Of a stretch of DNA of 8,510 bases, positions 5,608 to 8,510 are shown one piece after another; within the stretch, counting starts at the first letter, position 1; each line of letters starts with the position of its first letter. The position numbers and the translations under genes are program-made. The stretch comes from JBEKCP01 sp050014815 (lineage in GTDB: Bacteria > Planctomycetota > Planctomycetia > Pirellulales > Thermoguttaceae), in contig JBEKCP010000238.1 in NCBI GenBank assembly GCA_050014815.1, positions 1 through 8,510 on the forward strand, given 5' to 3'. The notes beneath the pieces were generated by a model. It worked only from the letters and a program-made list of their open reading frames with translations. It was not told the DNA's origin and searched no databases.

Positions 5608-6479
5608 CAGGCACAGCGTTTCCAAGCTCCGGTTTCCTCCTGCTGCCGGGCGACAATCGCGCGGACGAGCTCGCCGTTGAGCCGGTGCCCGCTCCGGTAG
5701 GCCACGAAGCGGCCCACCAGGTCGCAGCCGGCCAGGGCCAGGTCGCCCACCAGGTCGACGATCTTGTGGCGGACGCACTCGTCGGGGAATCGGAGCCGGT
5801 TCCCGATCGGGCCGTTGGCGTCGAAGACCAGGAGGTCCAGGAACGTCGTCCTCAGCCCCAGCCCGCGGTCCTGCAACGCGGCCGCCTCGCGCTCCAGCAT
5901 GAACGTCCGGCTGGGGGCCAGGTTCCAGGGGAAGAGGCGAGGGGAGAGGAGGATTTCCAGCGACTGCCGGCCTATGGGGTTGCCGCCGCCGTAGTCCAGG
6001 TCGTAGCGAACGACCATTTTTCCGGCGGGACGTGCCTCGATCCACGAGTCGGCGGTCCCCAGCCGCAGCGTTTCGGCGATGGCAAGGACCGGCCGCGGGA
6101 CCCCCTGGTCCACTATGCCCGCCCGCTGGAGAACGGTCACGAACGGCAGCGCGGAGCCGTCGCAGCCGGGCATTTCGGGCTGGTTGACCCGGACCTCGCA
6201 GTTGTCGACTTGCAGGCCGGCGAGGGCCGCCAGGATGTGCTCGATCATCTCGACGCTCGCCTCGCCCCGGCGGAGCACCGTCCGCCGCGGCGTCTCGATG
6301 CGGTTGGCGACCGCGGCCTCGATCCGCGGACAGCCCGGCAGGTCGGTGCGGACAAAGACGATCCCGCTGTTCGGCTCGGCCGGGTGGAACTCGACGCGGA
6401 CATCCCGCCCGCTCCAATAGCCGATGCCTTCGACGGTGCCCGCCGCGGCTATCGTTCGCTGAGTGCGTCTGGCTTGCAT
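5607..6479 (-). CDS. lpxC: UDP-3-O-acyl-N-acetylglucosamine deacetylase LpxC
   Basis: This zinc amidase removes the acetyl group from UDP-3-O-acyl-GlcNAc, the committed step of lipid A synthesis in the cytoplasm. All active-site elements are present: VEMIEHILAALAGLQVDN (76-93) with E80 and zinc ligand H81; the DGSALPFV motif (107-114); SRTF (190-193); CVRHKIVDLVGDLALAG (235-251) with zinc ligands H238 and D242 and D246; and SGHRLNGEL (263-271) with H265. Length is 290 residues (E. coli 305), and there is no FabZ fusion. I chose ATG 6479 because the protein then starts MQARRTQRTI, matching the usual LpxC beginning, and catalytic residues fall at nearly the E. coli numbers. ATGs at 6500 and 6539 would add 7 or 20 residues, and none of the three has a strong Shine-Dalgarno. 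It is 90 bp after ompH and coupled to lpxA. Confidence 0.96.
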   Translation of the reverse strand: MQARRTQRTIAAAGTVEGIGYWSGRDVRVEFHPAEPNSGIVFVRTDLPGCPRIEAAVANRIETPRRTVLRRGEASVEMIEHILAALAGLQVDNCEVRVNQPEMPGCDGSALPFVTVLQRAGIVDQGVPRPVLAIAETLRLGTADSWIEARPAGKMVVRYDLDYGGGNPIGRQSLEILLSPRLFPWNLAPSRTFMLEREAAALQDRGLGLRTTFLDLLVFDANGPIGNRLRFPDECVRHKIVDLVGDLALAGCDLVGRFVAYRSGHRLNGELVRAIVARQQEETGAWKRCA

Positions 6480-6569
6480 CCCGAGGCGTCCGTCATCCAT
6501 GACGAAAAGGGGTGGAGGAGAGGCCGGCGGCCGGGACATCCTTGCCCCGCCGAGCCGGCGCGGGAAAGC

Positions 6570-7217
6570 TTATCTTGGCACGGTCACGCCCATGGGGCCG
6601 GTCGCATTCGCGGTCGCCGGCGCGATTCGCCGCAGGATCAAGGGCGTAATGTCCAGGTCCTTGTGCGAGTAGACCACGTTCTGCCTGATCGCTCGCAGGA
6701 CGTCGTCCGGGATGTCCGGATGGATCTGCTCGCTGTTGTAATTGATCGCGACGGCGATCCCGTTCGCCTGGCAGCAGTACTGCACCTCCTGCATGATTTC
6801 CGTGTAGACGTTGTAGTGGACCTTGGCGTCGCGGAGGACGAACTCCCTCTCGGTCTGCTGCATGCGGGCCTGTAGATCCGACCGCTTCGTAGCGAGGTCC
6901 TTCTCCAGGCCGTTGTACTCGGGCGTGCCGGGGCGATAGCCCTGGAGGGTCTCGGCCATCTTGTTCAGCGATTCGGCTTCCTTGCGGAAGTCCTGCTTGA
7001 CCTTGTCCACGTCCGCCTTCATCTGCTCCATCTCGGCCTTGAACCGCGGATGGGCCTTGAAGATTTTGGCGATGTCCACGACAGCCACGGGCGGGGCCGC
7101 CGCAGCCGGCCGATAAGGCGGCGATTGCGCCGACACCCGGTTCCCAGCCGTACCGATCCACGCCACGAGGGCCGCCACGACGGCCGCCAGAGCGGCCACG
7201 AGATAAGATTTTTTCAC
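6570..7217 (-). CDS. OmpH/Skp family periplasmic chaperone
   Basis: This 215-residue exported protein probably holds unfolded outer-membrane proteins on their way to the BAM complex. Residues 1-31 are a Sec signal peptide (KK, then a hydrophobic stretch to about residue 22, cleavage likely after VSA at 28-30). VAVVDIAKIF (44-53) is the typical first strand of the OmpH core. Residues 56-150 are charged, heptad-like helices that should form the coiled-coil tentacles. YNVYTEIMQEVQ (135-146) and VVYSHKDLDIT (181-191) close the fold, the latter a form common in planctomycete OmpH proteins. The GTG at 7217 is chosen because AAGGAG stands 8 nt upstream and the signal peptide starts there; an ATG at 7325 would put 36 unrelated residues before it. 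Its place ahead of lpxC is the classical ompH-lpx arrangement, though lpxD and fabZ are absent in between. Confidence 0.9.
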   Translation of the reverse strand: MKKSYLVAALAAVVAALVAWIGTAGNRVSAQSPPYRPAAAAPPVAVVDIAKIFKAHPRFKAEMEQMKADVDKVKQDFRKEAESLNKMAETLQGYRPGTPEYNGLEKDLATKRSDLQARMQQTEREFVLRDAKVHYNVYTEIMQEVQYCCQANGIAVAINYNSEQIHPDIPDDVLRAIRQNVVYSHKDLDITPLILRRIAPATANATGPMGVTVPR

Positions 7218-7225
7218 GCTGAGCG

Positions 7226-7231
7226 CTCCTT
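7226..7231 (-). promoter_or_regulatory. Ribosome binding site for the ompH-like gene (GTG start)
   Basis: AAGGAG on the minus strand lies 8 nt before GTG 7217-7215, directly preceding a lysine-rich signal peptide start. It decides the start in favour of the GTG over the upstream ATG at 7325. Confidence 0.75.
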
Positions 7232-7367
7232 GCTGTTGCGACGGGTCTTCCATGACCGCCCGCGGCTCTCCCCAGCAACACGCGTCGGCCCATTCAACCC
7301 TTTGGCACATCAGAAACGGTTTCAAGGGAGGGCGGTATTCTGCCCTCTTAGGGCGTTTGGGTAAAGA

Positions 7368-7428
7368 GCGATTCTCGCGGTTTTGCGGGGCGGCCGCAAG
7401 CCATTGCCGCCCAAGAGGTTAGAATCGC
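7368..7428. repeat. Nested imperfect stem-loop upstream of ompH
   Basis: GCGATTCT (7368-7375) pairs with AGAATCGC (7421-7428). Inside it GGGCGGC (7388-7394) pairs with GCCGCCC (7406-7412). A further 6-bp hairpin, GAGGGC / GCCCTC, lies at 7328-7347 on the ompH side. This may be mRNA leader structure or a decayed repeat. No riboswitch family is recognised. Confidence 0.4.
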
Positions 7429-7452
7429 AGCGATGGGTCATCGAAGACTGTT

Positions 7453-7533
7453 GTTTAGCGGGCGGGCTTGCCCGCCGCGTTGGAGGATGGCGTTTTCCGC
7501 GCATTGCCCGGCGGGCAAGCCCGCCCGCTAAAC
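7453..7533. repeat. Inverted repeat with 25-bp perfect arms (REPIN/MITE-like)
   Basis: Bases 7453-7477 are the exact reverse complement of 7509-7533, around a 31-nt centre. Each arm contains GGCGGGCTTGCCCGCC, itself almost palindromic, and ends in TTTAGCGGGC or GCCCGCTAAA. The hairpin lies 28 bp past the peptidase stop codon. It resembles dispersed GC-rich palindromes often seen between planctomycete genes. On the minus strand no U-run follows, so termination of the peptidase transcript is possible but not indicated. Confidence 0.8.
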
Positions 7534-7561
7534 GAACTGGAACGACGCCGGCATCGATCGC

Positions 7562-8510
7562 CTATTCGCCGGCCGAATCGAGCTTCGCCTCGAACGTCTT
7601 GGCCGACTGGCCCCGGCGGACGACTACCCGGACCCGATCGCCGGCGGCATACTTCCGCAGGGCGTCGTCGAGGTCGTCCGTGTTGCCGATCCGGCTCCGA
7701 CCGATGCCGACGATAACGTCGCCGGGGCGAACGCCGCTCCGCTGGGCCGGGCTGCCGCGGATCACGCCGGCCACCGGGCAACCGGACTCCTCGCACGTGA
7801 AATCGGTGATGCTCCCGAAAAAGGGCGGAAGACTGGCGCCGGCACGGTGCTGCATCGGCACGGCCACAAACTGCGGCCGCCCCTCCGACTCGGCCAGCGC
7901 GACCATCAACTCGGTCACGTACTGCGACACCCGTTCCATCCCCGCAAGGTTCAGGCCGTCGAAGGTGTCCGTCGGGCGATGGTAGTCGGGGTGCTTGCCG
8001 GTGAAGAAGTGCAGGTTGGGGATCCCCTTGGCATAGAAGGAGGCCTGGTCGGTGCGGCCGGAGGCCCCGGAAACTCTCGTCAGGTGCAGGCCCAAGGAGG
8101 CATTCGTGCGGTCCAAGAGCTGGCTGAAACCGGTGCCGGTGCCCACGCTGTTGACCGTGAGCTTGTCGTCCCGCAGCCGGCCGACCATGTCGAGATTGAC
8201 CATGGCCACGGTGTCGGACAACGGAACCAGCGGATGGTTGACATAGTAGCTGCTGCCCCAGAAGCCCCGTTCTTCGCCCGTGAACGTAATGAAAACGACC
8301 CGGCGATGGGGCTTCGCGGGGCGCTGGACCAGGGTGTGGGCGACCTCCAGCACCACGGCCACGCCCGAGGCGTTGTCGTCCGCCCCGTGGTAAATCTCTC
8401 GTTTCTTCGTCCCCGGAATCCGCGCGCCGATGCCCAGGTGGTCGTAGTGGGCGCCCAGCACGATGGTTTCGTCGGCATGGGGGCCCAGGCCGGGCCACAC
8501 CCCGACGACG
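7562..8510 (-). CDS. M28 family zinc aminopeptidase with C-terminal PDZ domain (5' end outside window)
   Basis: The visible 315 residues are the C-terminal part of a co-catalytic zinc metallopeptidase. Motifs in order: GAHYDHLG (first zinc histidine), HGADDNASGVAVVLE (bridging aspartate), FTGEERGFWGSSYY (catalytic Glu and zinc Glu), VNLDMVGR (zinc Asp), and HPDYHRPTDTFD (last zinc histidine). All ligands are intact, so it should be active, probably releasing N-terminal amino acids outside the cytoplasm. A PDZ domain covers roughly the last 90 residues, with GVIRGSPAQRSGVRPGDVIV as its core, suggesting substrate or partner binding. The frame stays open to the window edge (VVGVWPG), and the missing N-terminus likely holds a signal peptide and perhaps a PA domain. 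The GTG at 8500 is inside the conserved domain and is not the start. No functional link to the lpx genes is evident. Confidence 0.93.
   Translation of the reverse strand, partial: VVGVWPGLGPHADETIVLGAHYDHLGIGARIPGTKKREIYHGADDNASGVAVVLEVAHTLVQRPAKPHRRVVFITFTGEERGFWGSSYYVNHPLVPLSDTVAMVNLDMVGRLRDDKLTVNSVGTGTGFSQLLDRTNASLGLHLTRVSGASGRTDQASFYAKGIPNLHFFTGKHPDYHRPTDTFDGLNLAGMERVSQYVTELMVALAESEGRPQFVAVPMQHRAGASLPPFFGSITDFTCEESGCPVAGVIRGSPAQRSGVRPGDVIVGIGRSRIGNTDDLDDALRKYAAGDRVRVVVRRGQSAKTFEAKLDSAGE

Larger units (their letters stand above)
7218..7561. other. Intergenic region between the M28 peptidase and ompH
   Basis: This 344-bp gap contains no gene I can support. From the peptidase side it holds a large inverted repeat (7453-7533), a nested imperfect stem-loop (7368-7428), a short hairpin (7328-7347), and the leader and ribosome binding site of the ompH-like gene. 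A promoter for the ompH-lpxC-lpxA operon is expected here, but I could not place convincing -35 and -10 boxes. Confidence 0.55.

Noticed and set aside
3950..5680. Plus-strand 576-codon open frame
   Set aside because: It runs antisense across the Gfo/Idh gene, lpxA and the end of lpxC, whose conserved motifs are all on the minus strand.
5427..6875. Plus-strand 482-codon open frame
   Set aside because: It is antisense to lpxC and neighbouring genes; an artefact of high GC.
1..8510. tRNA or rRNA genes
   Set aside because: I saw no cloverleaf with a GGTTCGA-type T-arm and CCA-type acceptor end, and no conserved rRNA stretches on either strand.

Overview
The window looks like a chromosomal piece of a high-GC Gram-negative bacterium, most likely a planctomycete or a close relative. 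This is inferred from three things: the order ompH - lpxC - lpxA - Gfo/Idh oxidoreductase, the form of the OmpH C-terminus, and the many short palindromic repeats. Almost everything is coded on the minus strand, so transcription runs from position 8510 towards 1.

Right part (8510 to 3553, minus strand). It starts with the 3' part of an M28 zinc aminopeptidase with a C-terminal PDZ domain, cut by the window edge. A 340-bp gap rich in inverted repeats follows. Next comes an outer-membrane and lipid A block: an OmpH/Skp-like periplasmic chaperone, LpxC (committed deacetylation), LpxA (first acylation), and a Gfo/Idh/MocA dehydrogenase that by position may act on the UDP-sugar substrate of LpxA (GnnA-like, inferred). 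The lpxC stop codon runs directly into the lpxA Shine-Dalgarno, so those two genes are tightly coupled.

Left part (3552 to 1). This is an accessory island. A gap of about 435 bp holds repeat-like sequence, a 51-nt perfect palindrome and a plausible promoter. It is followed by a two-gene cassette: a lower-GC gene with a DUF3800-like (RNase H-fold) pattern, and a 568-residue protein joining a planctomycete-style N-terminal module, a proline-rich linker, a RuvB-like AAA+ module with altered nucleotide-binding motifs, and a C-terminal HNH nuclease. The cassette lies between two direct copies, offset by exactly 3,381 bp, of the last ~125 bp of the Gfo/Idh gene plus an adjoining REP-type element. 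Copy B (3441-3678) is the living 3' end of the gene; copy A (60-297) is an orphan tail. I read this as insertion or duplication at the 3' end of the lipid A operon. The RuvB-HNH plus DUF3800-like pair is the best candidate here for an undescribed nuclease or defence-type system, but its function is not shown by the sequence. The first 26 bases may be the end of a plus-strand neighbour converging on the REP element.
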